A stretch of 64,000 nucleotides of DNA from an uncultured Acetatifactor sp. (GTDB lineage: Bacteria > Bacillota > Clostridia > Lachnospirales > Lachnospiraceae), in the NCBI GenBank assembly GCA_947631615.1, contig CANRLX010000004.1:1-64000 (forward strand). The letters run 5' to 3'. The position numbers were made by a program, and so were the translations under genes. Numbering within the stretch: position 1 is the first letter of the stretch; each line of letters opens with the position of its first letter. Below the pieces are notes generated by a model. The model saw nothing but the letters and a program-made list of their open reading frames with translations. It was not told where the DNA came from and did not search any database. Below are positions 42,802 to 55,672 of this stretch, piece after piece.

Positions 42802-45320
42802 GTGATGAAGCTGTTGCCGTTTTGAGCAAACCATTCCGCCGAGTCGTTCATGCCCTTGCGGGACAGCGTTCCGGTCTCCGGATCCATAATGACCACATTG
42901 TATTCATTAAATCCGGTCACCAGCACCGCCTCCCCGCTCTTCAAAAGCGCCAGCACTGGAATATCCTGATTCACATAGTACAGGATGGCATCCAGATTGC
43001 AGCCTGTCAGATCCAGGACCTGGGCGCCGTCCAAATTGTTCTCGAGAATACTGCGGACCGTCTGCCCCTGTCCCAGCAGATAGTCGGAATTTCGGATGAT
43101 CCCCTCATATTTCAGCATGGTGTCCAGGCACACCGCGAGACTGTCCTTCTCCTCGGTCACGCTCTCCTCTTTGATGGCCATAATCTGGTTCCTTGTCACA
43201 CGATTTCCCTTCAGCCAGACACACTCTCCATTTTCACCGGTGACCACGCCGGAGATCTCATAGGCCAGATTCACGGCCATAGCGGGCGCATTGTAGATCC
43301 CCTCCACACCGTAGGGGCCGTAGACATAGTATCTCGGCACCTCGCTCTCGGGCGTCAGCTCAAGCTCCCTTCCCCCCTCAAACACTACCTCCTTGGGCGT
43401 CAGAATCATAATATTTTTGCTGTCGATCGTCACCCGCGTCTGGATCTCCACATACCTCTCATACACATCGATGTCCGCTGTGACGATCACATTCTTGCCG
43501 CTCTCCGCCTCCGTGTTGTTCATGATCTGGTCATCCTCAACGTTCGTGTAAGCGCCGCTCTCCAGACGCCTCTGGCGTTTCAGCGTGATCTGGTTATCCA
43601 CGACCTTGCAGTCTGTCACATAGATATCCTGCTGCTCATATTCCTTTAAAAGATTGCCGTCGGAATCGCTGATGCACACCTTGTACATAGGGAAGAATAC
43701 GCGTCCGGAGTTTTCCTCCTGGATATCCTCCACCCTCGCCACGCCGTAGATGATATCTTCGCCCATGAATCCCAGCGGACGGATCGCCTCCGATCCGCTC
43801 ACGGAGATCACATTGCGGGTCTCGTTATTTAGATTCATCACGCTCATACTGGAGCAGTACGGACTGTCCGTCCCCTCCTCGGAAAGAAGCGAGACCAGTA
43901 TCCTGTGATTGTCCGATACCTGTACGGTATTGTCCTGGGTCACGGAAATCATTTTCTGATAGGTTTTCGCCGCCAGATCCACACAGTAGATATTATTTTC
44001 CAGGGAAAGATACAGCTTCTGCTCTCTGCTCAGATACAAAAGCTGCTCGACCTCGTTCCGCAGCACGGCATAGCTCTTGTAATAGGGCAGATACACGATC
44101 TCCTCAATGGTGTTCCGCGCGCTGTCATAATCGTACAGGGCCAATCCCACCTCGCCCTCATGTCTTCCCCGGTTCATATAGCCGTACACCGCAAACCGCA
44201 CATTGCCGCCCTCGTCCACATCCAGGATCTTGATGCTGTGCTCGTCGTAGAGCGTCCTCTCATCGGCGTTGTCCTTATCGTAAAAGCTGAAAATCACCGT
44301 CATCTTGTTGGTGGTCACATTATAGCCAAACAACTGCCCCGCGACCTCAAACACTACATTGTTGCCGTCCTCGCTCTCCACCATGGGAATATCCGTACCG
44401 GTGATCCCCAAAAGGATCTTATCGTTGGCATACATGCTGTCCACATCGGGGATCTGCGTCATGGTGCGCTCATAGTCCAACAGGTACATGCGCTCCGGCG
44501 TGTACCGGACGCGGAAATATTCCTCCGCCCGATAATAGACCGGATCACTCCCCTCATTCGTGGACACGATATAGTCCAGCAGGACGGAAGCCGTCTGGTC
44601 CGTGATCTCCGTCAGGCGGACGATCGGCCTCCTCTCCTCCTTCACCGCCATATCGCCCCATGTAATCTGCCGGAAGCTGCTGTGGATATTTACGTTGTGG
44701 AAGGATTGGTTGTCTTCCAGCTGTGCGTTCGTCTCCAGATAGATCGCCAGCTCCCTGGCCGCCTCCCTATCGTACAGCTTTTCATGAAAATCCGACACAA
44801 AGGACAATTTTTCCACCACATTGACGCTGTCGCTCCAGATCACCCGGGTGTAGTAACGCACCTCCTGGTCGTCGTCCAGTTTTAACAGGATCACCAGCAT
44901 ATATTCCGTGTCCCGTTCGATCAGATCCTTCAGGGTGATCGTACCGTGGATCGTGCCGTCCCGCTGTTCATAATTCTGCACCGGCGTGTCCTCGATCAGG
45001 CGGGAGCCGTCCATGCTGCGCACCTCAATGGAGATCCCCGCCACATTCCTGCCGTAGGTGTCCACGGTAAAATCGGTGTTGCGGCTCTCCCCCAGGGCCG
45101 TGATCGTATCCCGCTGAAAGGCGGTGTCCATGACATTACAATAGCCATGGAGCTGGTTGTACTCGATGCCGTCCCTCTCCATCGCGATCACGGGAAGGGT
45201 CGCCTGCGCCATCTCCATGGTAATATTGTCGTGTCCCTGATTCATGATTCTGCCAATAATGACCAGCGCCGCCAAAAAGGTCAGCGCAAAGACGATCATT
45301 TTCATCAACGTTTTCTTCAT
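42780..45320 (-). CDS. Membrane-anchored protein with degenerate C39-peptidase-like C-terminus
   Basis: An 846-residue protein with one N-terminal transmembrane helix (about residues 8-26) and a large extracytoplasmic part. The middle (about 230-640) is beta-rich and repetitive in feel, possibly a propeller. The last ~110 residues (GCNLDAILYYVNQDIPVLALLKSGEAVLVTGFNEYNVVIMDPETGTLSRKGMND) follow the C39/papain-like pattern. Where active members have His before AVLVTGY it reads GEAVLVTGF, so the catalytic histidine is replaced by Glu and activity is unlikely. No good SD is seen. A TACAAT box at 45332-45327 would place transcription start almost at the ATG. Confidence 0.65.
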   Translation of the reverse strand: MKKTLMKMIVFALTFLAALVIIGRIMNQGHDNITMEMAQATLPVIAMERDGIEYNQLHGYCNVMDTAFQRDTITALGESRNTDFTVDTYGRNVAGISIEVRSMDGSRLIEDTPVQNYEQRDGTIHGTITLKDLIERDTEYMLVILLKLDDDQEVRYYTRVIWSDSVNVVEKLSFVSDFHEKLYDREAARELAIYLETNAQLEDNQSFHNVNIHSSFRQITWGDMAVKEERRPIVRLTEITDQTASVLLDYIVSTNEGSDPVYYRAEEYFRVRYTPERMYLLDYERTMTQIPDVDSMYANDKILLGITGTDIPMVESEDGNNVVFEVAGQLFGYNVTTNKMTVIFSFYDKDNADERTLYDEHSIKILDVDEGGNVRFAVYGYMNRGRHEGEVGLALYDYDSARNTIEEIVYLPYYKSYAVLRNEVEQLLYLSREQKLYLSLENNIYCVDLAAKTYQKMISVTQDNTVQVSDNHRILVSLLSEEGTDSPYCSSMSVMNLNNETRNVISVSGSEAIRPLGFMGEDIIYGVARVEDIQEENSGRVFFPMYKVCISDSDGNLLKEYEQQDIYVTDCKVVDNQITLKRQRRLESGAYTNVEDDQIMNNTEAESGKNVIVTADIDVYERYVEIQTRVTIDSKNIMILTPKEVVFEGGRELELTPESEVPRYYVYGPYGVEGIYNAPAMAVNLAYEISGVVTGENGECVWLKGNRVTRNQIMAIKEESVTEEKDSLAVCLDTMLKYEGIIRNSDYLLGQGQTVRSILENNLDGAQVLDLTGCNLDAILYYVNQDIPVLALLKSGEAVLVTGFNEYNVVIMDPETGTLSRKGMNDSAEWFAQNGNSFITYVREEY

Positions 45321-45326
45321 AGCTTT

Positions 45327-45355
45327 ATTGTAATAACTTTGAGATAATTAAACAA
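45327..45355 (-). promoter_or_regulatory. Possible promoter giving a leaderless transcript of the 42780-45320 gene
   Basis: On the complement TTGTTT (45355-45350) and TACAAT (45332-45327) are 17 bases apart, which would put the start of transcription near 45320, the ATG itself. No SD was seen before that ATG. Confidence 0.4.
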
Positions 45356-45364
45356 CTAAATTTT

Positions 45365-45760
45365 TCATAAATAAAAAATTCCGCCTCTTTTTCCGCCGTG
45401 CCTGCGCTTATAGATCTCGTTGCACAAAAGCACCTGCACCATGTCGGCGGTCCGGCTCCACCTCTCCGGATCCTCCTCACAGTCCTCCGTCTCCTCCTGT
45501 CTAAGGACCTGTACCATGCTGTCCGCAAGCCGCTGTATGGAACAGCGGTCCGGATACTCGTCGTATATCATACTCCCCTCATAATCTAATTTGTCCAACA
45601 TTTCCGCTATTTTACACTGGTAACGCTTTACATCATGGGGATATGCCTGCTGTAAGTATTCCAAATCCTGAAGCGCCGCACTCTCCTGTGCGGGGCTGAG
45701 ATATCCTGAATATGTCATGTAGAAGGGAAGGGGATGGATCAGTCTCCTATTAAAGTCCAT
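45365..45760 (-). CDS. Small conserved-looking protein of unknown function
   Basis: A 131-residue soluble, acidic protein that I do not recognise. It reads MDFNRRLIHPLPFYMTYSGYLSPAQESAALQDLEYLQQAYPHDVKRYQCKIAEMLDKLDYEGSMIYDEYPDRCSIQRLADSMV; the rest is helical with two cysteines. Codon use resembles neighbouring core genes, and a plausible SD (GAGG, eight bases) supports it. It lies between atpC and the membrane protein at 42780-45320. Its SD region and start codon are embedded in a nested inverted repeat. A role in wall or envelope regulation is only a guess from neighbours, and I make no call. Confidence 0.6.
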   Translation of the reverse strand: MDFNRRLIHPLPFYMTYSGYLSPAQESAALQDLEYLQQAYPHDVKRYQCKIAEMLDKLDYEGSMIYDEYPDRCSIQRLADSMVQVLRQEETEDCEEDPERWSRTADMVQVLLCNEIYKRRHGGKRGGIFYL

Positions 45761-45829
45761 ACGCTGTGCCTCATGCTATCCGGTGCGATCCTGCGATCAC
45801 TTTTTAATAGCATATGCGCACAGCGTATG
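45758..45829. repeat. Nested inverted repeat between atpC and the 45365-45760 gene
   Basis: CATACGCTGTGC (45758-45769) and GCACAGCGTATG (45818-45829) are perfect 12-bp inverted arms. Inside them ATGCTAT/ATAGCAT (45773-45779, 45807-45813) form a second stem. On the complement the distal arm contains the start codon of the 45365-45760 gene. No T-run follows, so a simple terminator is unlikely. Confidence 0.75.
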
Positions 45830-45851
45830 AATTGTTACATCCTGTATTCCA

Positions 45852-46256
45852 TTACTTTAAGATCTCGATACGCGCCATTGCACGCAAAAGTGCCGTCTCC
45901 GCTCTGGCGATATCGGTCTCGGGAGTCTTGTTCTGCAGACGCTCCTCCGCGCGGCGGAGCGCTGCCTCCGCGCGATCCGAATCGATCTCGTTCGGCCACT
46001 CGATAATCTCCGCCAGGACGGTGATACCCGTGGGAAGAATCTCCGCAAATCCGGAGTGAAGCGCCGCTGACTTCTGTTCCTCCTTCTCATAAATGTGCAG
46101 AATACCGGGCTTTACAATGACCGTCAGCGGAATATGGCCGGGGAGGACACCGATCTCTCCCTCCGTGGTATTAAACTCCACCATATCCACGTCTCCCTCG
46201 TAAAACACGCGATCCGGTGTGATAATGCGCAGCTTGAAATTTTGATTGTCTGCCAT
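45852..46256 (-). CDS. atpC: ATP synthase epsilon subunit
   Basis: The epsilon subunit of the F1 rotor, which links the c ring to gamma and can inhibit hydrolysis. FKLRIITPDRVFYEGDVDMVEFNTTEGEIGVLPGHIPLTVIVKPG is the N-terminal beta-sandwich; the C-terminal helical hairpin (DSDRAEAALRRAEERLQNKTPETDIARAETALLRAMARIEI) follows. Length of 134 residues is normal. It is the last gene of the operon and is followed by a nested inverted repeat rather than a clear terminator. Confidence 0.96.
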   Translation of the reverse strand: MADNQNFKLRIITPDRVFYEGDVDMVEFNTTEGEIGVLPGHIPLTVIVKPGILHIYEKEEQKSAALHSGFAEILPTGITVLAEIIEWPNEIDSDRAEAALRRAEERLQNKTPETDIARAETALLRAMARIEILK

Positions 46257-46271
46257 ATGTACACCTCCGCA

Positions 46272-48600
<2,329 letters not shown>

Positions 48601-48619
48601 AGTTTACCCCTCCAACCGC

Positions 48620-50134
<1,515 letters not shown>

Positions 50135-50153
50135 TCACCTTTCTTCCAGCGGC

Positions 50154-50702
50154 CTAACCCAACTGGATTTGTAATAATTGTTTGGTTAAATCATTTAACT
50201 TGGTCCGAATACTGCTGTCCACCACTCGGTCGCCGATACGGATCACCATACCGCCGATCAGAGAGGCATCCACCTGAAAATCAGACTCGATGCGCTGATA
50301 GGACGTGATCTCCAGAAGCCGCGCAAGCGTGGCCGCCTTCTGCTCGTCGGAGAGCTCTACCGCGGTGGTGATATGTGCCACCCCGACACCGCTCACCTCC
50401 TTGACCCTGTCAATAAAATACTGAAAGATCGACGGAAGCTCCTTATAGCGTTCCTTGTCCACGACCACCTTCAAAAAGCCGGTCAGCTCGTCGCTGACTC
50501 TTCCCTGAAAGACCTTCTCTATCACACAAACCTTTTCCTGTTTGGAAATGCCGGGATGATTCATCAGCTTGTCAAACTGCGGGTTCTCTTCCAGCACCTG
50601 CAGGATCTTTTGGATCTCCTTCAAAAACTCCTCGCCGCGCTGATTCTCCATGGCCGTCTCAAACAGGGCTTCTCCATATGTTTTGGAAACTAACTTAGCC
50701 AT
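50154..50702 (-). CDS. atpH: ATP synthase delta subunit
   Basis: The F1 peripheral-stalk connector (OSCP type). MAKLVSKTYGEALFETAMEN and the C-terminal SFQVDASLIGGMVIRIGDRVVDSSIRTKLNDLTKQL match the family. Length of 182 residues is normal. Its start overlaps the atpF 3' end by 13 bases, indicating coupled translation. Confidence 0.96.
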   Translation of the reverse strand: MAKLVSKTYGEALFETAMENQRGEEFLKEIQKILQVLEENPQFDKLMNHPGISKQEKVCVIEKVFQGRVSDELTGFLKVVVDKERYKELPSIFQYFIDRVKEVSGVGVAHITTAVELSDEQKAATLARLLEITSYQRIESDFQVDASLIGGMVIRIGDRVVDSSIRTKLNDLTKQLLQIQLG

Positions 50703-51238
50703 GTACTATCACCCATTTCCTTCAGAGTCTCGTCGATGAGCTGATCCTGCACAGTCGTGTCGATGGAAGCGGACACCACCTTCTCCGCCATAATGGATGC
50801 CAGAGAAACCATCTCCTTCTTCACATCGTCCGACATCTTCTGTTTCTCCAGATCGGCCTCAACACGTGCTCTTTCAATGATGCGGGCAGCTTCTTCCTTG
50901 GCCTGATCGATGATCTGGTTCTCATTGGCCAGCGCACGTTTGCGGGCGTCGCTCAAAATGCCTTCCGCTTCCTTGTCGACATCCTTCAGCTTATCCTCGT
51001 ACTGCGCCTTTAAGCCCTGGGCTTCCTCCCTGTTCTGCCTTGCGTCTTCCAATTCATTATGTATCTTCTCCTTGCGGGCGTTCAGCATCTTTCTCGCCGG
51101 ATTGAACAGGAAATAGCTGAGTGCCAAGAAAAGAACGAAGACGGCAATAATAGTCAGACAGGAGTCAGCCAAAAGCTGCCAGTCAAGGTCGAACAATCTC
51201 TCCATGCTCGCCGCAGACCCGTCTGTTAAAAGTATCAT
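50690..51238 (-). CDS. atpF: ATP synthase b subunit
   Basis: The membrane-anchored peripheral stalk. One transmembrane helix (about residues 22-44, LLADSCLTIIAVFVLFLALSYFLF) is followed by a long charged helix with the typical NPARKMLNARKEKIHNELEDARQNREEAQGLKAQYEDKL pattern. The ATG at 51238 has GGAGG seven bases upstream and is preferred to one nine codons earlier. About 182 residues. Confidence 0.95.
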   Translation of the reverse strand: MILLTDGSAASMERLFDLDWQLLADSCLTIIAVFVLFLALSYFLFNPARKMLNARKEKIHNELEDARQNREEAQGLKAQYEDKLKDVDKEAEGILSDARKRALANENQIIDQAKEEAARIIERARVEADLEKQKMSDDVKKEMVSLASIMAEKVVSASIDTTVQDQLIDETLKEMGDSTWLS

Positions 51239-51283
51239 TGTTGCCTCCTTTCCACCATCTCGCAAAAATCGTAATCGTCGCTA

Positions 51284-52317
<1,034 letters not shown>

Positions 52318-52333
52318 AATTTCACCTCCTTAT

Positions 52334-52837
52334 TCATTCCTTTTGTCGCAAGTCCTGCGAAGGCCCTTCCCCTTCACGCGGGTTTCCCGCTTCCTCCCCG
52401 GCCGCGGTCTCATCGAGCGGCATCGGAACGGGATCCGTTTCATGGAACAGCATATTATAAAATTTATGGGTAAACGGCTGCATAAGCGCCGTTACTTTCA
52501 GGCTCATGTACGCCATAAAAACGATCAGCGGATTTAAGACCCGCGTCACCATACAGATGGACAGCAGAACCACAAGCACCGCATAACGGATCACATAACC
52601 GCGAAAAATCGCCTTGGCGGCTCTCTTCTCATCCAAATCCAGCGCCCGATCCAGCGTGCGGTACATATGGATCGTGCTTGCGACCGCCAGGAGAATACCA
52701 AACCAAAGACTCTTTGCATAATAGATCTGATCCTTCACCAGAAAGGCTCCCACGACCTGACAGATCACGCCTAACACCAAGATCCCCGTCCACATCTCCA
52801 GAAGCGTTCTATTTATCTTTTTCAGCATCTCGGTCAT
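52334..52837 (-). CDS. atpI: ATP synthase I-type subunit (AtpI-like)
   Basis: A small membrane protein of about 167 residues with four hydrophobic helices (MWTGILVLGVICQVVGAFL, YYAKSLWFGILLAVASTIHM, GYVIRYAVLVVLLSICM, VFMAYMSLKVTALMQPF). The pattern and position match the subunit I family upstream of atpB, thought to help c-ring assembly or ion supply. I place the start at 52837 (MTEMLKKINRTLLEM) behind GGGAAGG; a longer reading overlaps the upstream gene extensively. The C-terminal tail is acidic. Confidence 0.8.
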   Translation of the reverse strand: MTEMLKKINRTLLEMWTGILVLGVICQVVGAFLVKDQIYYAKSLWFGILLAVASTIHMYRTLDRALDLDEKRAAKAIFRGYVIRYAVLVVLLSICMVTRVLNPLIVFMAYMSLKVTALMQPFTHKFYNMLFHETDPVPMPLDETAAGEEAGNPREGEGPSQDLRQKE

Positions 52838-53135
52838 CTTCCTTCCCGCCGTCTGACTCCCTGCCGGAAGCGCTTTTTCTCTCCGCCGGCTCCTCATAGA
52901 CACGCTTTGCCATGCGGTAGACATTCTGCGCGCCCGCTATCGCCCCCACAAAAAACAGAAGCACCATGAGGTAGGAAGTCCCCAGCTTCCTGTCCAGGAA
53001 AATACCAAGCGCCGACATCATACCGATCGGAACCAGCATATTGATGCCAAACTGCATGATCAGCGCAAAGGAGCGGTATACGCTTTTGTCATAGCGCCCT
53101 CCGCCTCGGCGCGGCGGTCCCTTCTTGTCAGCCAT
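52809..53135 (-). CDS. atpZ: AtpZ/AtpI-family small membrane protein, first gene of the atp operon
   Basis: A 108-residue protein with two transmembrane helices (about residues 21-45 and 51-72) separated by the FLDRKLGTSYL motif of the AtpZ/AtpI (F0F1-ATPase subunit) family, and an acidic tail. Such proteins precede atpI in many operons and are linked to Mg2+ or assembly functions. It overlaps the atpI-like gene by 29 bases, reads first in the operon, and has GCGGAGGCAGAT before the ATG. Confidence 0.8.
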   Translation of the reverse strand: MADKKGPPRRGGGRYDKSVYRSFALIMQFGINMLVPIGMMSALGIFLDRKLGTSYLMVLLFFVGAIAGAQNVYRMAKRVYEEPAERKSASGRESDGGKEDDRDAEKDK

Positions 53136-53173
53136 ATCTGCCTCCGCTTGCCCTTGTAATGTGACTATAGTAA

Positions 53174-53202
53174 ATTATACCCAAATTTTTCCGAATTGTC
53201 TA
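53174..53202 (-). promoter_or_regulatory. Sigma-A promoter of the atp operon
   Basis: On the complement TAGACA (53202-53197) and a perfect TATAAT (53179-53174) are 17 bases apart, about 40 bases before the atpZ start. The whole ten-gene operon could be read from here. Confidence 0.78.
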
Positions 53203-53256
53203 GAAAAAAACAGTGCACAAATGCAAAATAAAAAGAAATTTATCTGCAAAATTAGG

Positions 53257-53285
53257 TTGACGTAAGTATTTTGCTGATATAGTAT
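53257..53285 (+). promoter_or_regulatory. Sigma-A promoter of the DUF402 gene
   Basis: TTGACG (53257-53262) and TAGTAT (53280-53285) are 17 bases apart in the divergent gap opposite the atp promoter. The DUF402 start at 53362 follows with AAAGGAG before it. Confidence 0.65.
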
Positions 53286-53361
53286 TAAAAAAAGACAGAT
53301 TTTTGTAGAAAATACGGAATTTTGACCGGTCGAAGGACCAAAACGAGAAAGGAGAACCTCC

Positions 53362-53841
53362 ATGCCCCCTCTGCAGATCTACCGCAAACGCATCCTGCCT
53401 CCGGAATGTCTCCTGTTAAAGGACGATATCATCGTGGAACAGGGCGAGGATTACATCATTACCAAGTGGAACACCCTGAAGCCCAAAGCGGCTTTCTCCC
53501 ACGGCAGCTCCTGCTATTTTTTGAAGGAGGGGATCAAGGTCAGCAAGTTTTACCGCGCGGACGGTTCCCTGCTCTACTGGTACTGCGATATTGTAGACTA
53601 TGTGTACGACCCCGAACAGGCCCGCCTCACCGTCACCGACCTTCTGGCCGACGTGATCCTCTATCCCGACGGGCGCATGAAGGTGGCCGATCTCGACGAG
53701 CTGGCGGAGGCGATGGAGCGGGGTCTGATCACCGCCGGACAAATGTGCCTGTGCCTGAGAAGGTTAAACAACCTCCTCTCCCTGATCGACAGGGACAAAT
53801 TTGACCGGCTGCAATCCTATCTGAATCTCCGGAATCTGTAG
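53362..53841 (+). CDS. DUF402 domain protein
   Basis: A 159-residue protein of the DUF402 family, whose characterised members include metal-dependent nucleotide phosphohydrolases. The conserved block SLLYWYCDIVDYVYDPEQARLTVTDLLADVILYPDGRMKVADLDELAEAME contains the metal-binding Asp residues (about 74-118). No membrane segment. AAAGGAGAACCTCC precedes the ATG. Monocistronic, divergent from the atp operon, and convergent with the diguanylate cyclase gene 20 bases downstream. The exact substrate is not deducible. Confidence 0.85.
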   Translation: MPPLQIYRKRILPPECLLLKDDIIVEQGEDYIITKWNTLKPKAAFSHGSSCYFLKEGIKVSKFYRADGSLLYWYCDIVDYVYDPEQARLTVTDLLADVILYPDGRMKVADLDELAEAMERGLITAGQMCLCLRRLNNLLSLIDRDKFDRLQSYLNLRNL

Positions 53842-53861
53842 CCTATCCCATAACCTGCCGC

Positions 53862-55628
53862 CTATAGCGCCAGCATCCTGCCCAGGCAGGTGCCGATCAG
53901 CCCCAACAGCTCAATATCGTTGTCCGCCCACTTGCGGTTCCGGTTAAACACATCAAAGCTGACCAGCGCATAGGGGCGGCCGTCCTTCTTGGCAAGGCAT
54001 TGGATCATGGAGCCGATCTCCTGCTCCGTCGCGATCCGGTAAGCCTCCTCGTGAACCGCCTTCAGCTTCTCCTTCGTGGTGATCACAAACACTCCCTGGT
54101 TCTCAAACAGCTTGATATATTCTTCATCCTCGAGGATGTGCTCCGTATCCTTCATCCCGCACACATAGCTACCGTTTCGGCACACCAGCTCTCTGCCATA
54201 ATCGGCATAGATGGTCAGTCCGTCCAGGTCGAAAAGGTCGCGGATGCTCTTCTGCACCTGCGGATCCTCCGTCACATACCGGACGCCCTTCAGATACAGG
54301 GTGCTCATCAGCTCGATCAGCTTGTCGCGGCGCTTTTCCCTGGACATAGCATACGCCACCGTCTGCGTTTTCATGCTGTCCGTGGTGTATTCCCCGTGCA
54401 GCTTTTCCTCGTAGATAATATGACGGTTCTTCCCCTTTTCCTTGGCGATATAGAGCGCCTTGTCCGCCTTGCCAAACAGCTCCTCAAAATTCGTCCCGTC
54501 CACAGGATACTGGCTGACGCCGATGGAAGTGGTCAGGCGGAATTTCGGGTCAAACGCCACCAAAAGCTGCTTGGCGATGGTCTTTAGGAGCGTTTTTAAA
54601 TCCTCTCTGCTCCCCACCTTCTCCAGAAAGACGAAAAATTCATCCCCGCCAAAGCGTCCCACGATCCCTCTCTGTCCAACCGTATCCTGAAGCGTCTCCG
54701 CCACCTTCCGGATCACCTGATCCCCGAAAAGATGGCCAAACGTGTCATTGATATTCTTGAAATCGTCGATATCCATGACGATGACCCACGCGGTCCTGCC
54801 TGCTGCCTCCGCCAGCTTCTCGATGGTATACTCGGACGCCGCCTTCTTGTTCAGAAGCCCCGACCCCGCATCCCTGGCCGCTTCCGTCAGATAGTACGCC
54901 TCCCGAATACTGATCTGGTCCGGCATGAAGACGCCGCCCACCATATTCTTGTTTTTATGGTAAATGCCGCCCTTCACGCTGCACCTGCCCTGTTTTCCGT
55001 CCAAAATGCCCTCAAATTCCATGTCGAAAAACTGGCTGCCGCCCTTCAAATGGCCGCAAAAGGTATTCATCTGATCGATCAGCCTATCCTGAGGATCCCG
55101 CCCTCCCGTGTACTCCTCCACAAAGGCATCCAGGTCCGAATCCACAAGCTTGATCGATTTCTCATTGACATACTTGTAGATCAACAGGTGATTGCCCGCC
55201 ATATCGTACTCAAAGTAATAGGTGTTTTCCAGAGTCATAAAATAGCGGTACTTTGCCACATTCTCTTCCAGCCGGTCCTTGCGTTCCTCCAGATCCAGGA
55301 TGTCCAGAATCGTCACCTCATAGATCGGTTCGCCGTTCTCCGTGCGGTCGCTTCGCTCCACGCGCAGATAGATATTGCGGAAGCCGTCCTTGTGGTTGGT
55401 GATCCTCGTGACCACCTCCACCGGCTCCGTCAGATTCTCTATCGCCTCCTTCAGGATCTCAGCGTCCTCCGGATCGATCAGATCCGTGATGGGAAGATAG
55501 GAATTGCTGCCCACATACCGATAGTACCACTCAGAGGCATAGACGGCGACAAAATCCTTTCGCACAAAGACCTGGCAGCACATATACAAACCCTTTTCCC
55601 GCACTTCACCTGTTCTCAGAATCCTCAT
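53862..55628 (-). CDS. Diguanylate cyclase with sensor domains (PAS-like, GGDEF, GAF-like)
   Basis: A cytoplasmic 588-residue protein that should make c-di-GMP. Two PAS-like regions occupy about residues 1-245; the GGDEF domain (about 262-425) has DIDDFKNINDTFGHLFGD and an intact active loop RFGGDEFFVFLE (about 325-336). The product-inhibition I-site RxxD is absent: the equivalent four residues read QRGI. A C-terminal region (about 435-588, LFDLDGLTIYADYGRELV ... VSFDVFNRNRKWADNDIELLGLIGTCLGRML) resembles a GAF domain. No membrane segment is present. GGAAG precedes the ATG. Confidence 0.85.
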   Translation of the reverse strand: MRILRTGEVREKGLYMCCQVFVRKDFVAVYASEWYYRYVGSNSYLPITDLIDPEDAEILKEAIENLTEPVEVVTRITNHKDGFRNIYLRVERSDRTENGEPIYEVTILDILDLEERKDRLEENVAKYRYFMTLENTYYFEYDMAGNHLLIYKYVNEKSIKLVDSDLDAFVEEYTGGRDPQDRLIDQMNTFCGHLKGGSQFFDMEFEGILDGKQGRCSVKGGIYHKNKNMVGGVFMPDQISIREAYYLTEAARDAGSGLLNKKAASEYTIEKLAEAAGRTAWVIVMDIDDFKNINDTFGHLFGDQVIRKVAETLQDTVGQRGIVGRFGGDEFFVFLEKVGSREDLKTLLKTIAKQLLVAFDPKFRLTTSIGVSQYPVDGTNFEELFGKADKALYIAKEKGKNRHIIYEEKLHGEYTTDSMKTQTVAYAMSREKRRDKLIELMSTLYLKGVRYVTEDPQVQKSIRDLFDLDGLTIYADYGRELVCRNGSYVCGMKDTEHILEDEEYIKLFENQGVFVITTKEKLKAVHEEAYRIATEQEIGSMIQCLAKKDGRPYALVSFDVFNRNRKWADNDIELLGLIGTCLGRMLAL

Positions 55629-55672
55629 AAGCTTCTTCCTTTTCTCTTATTATCTTGTTCGGATCACCCTTG

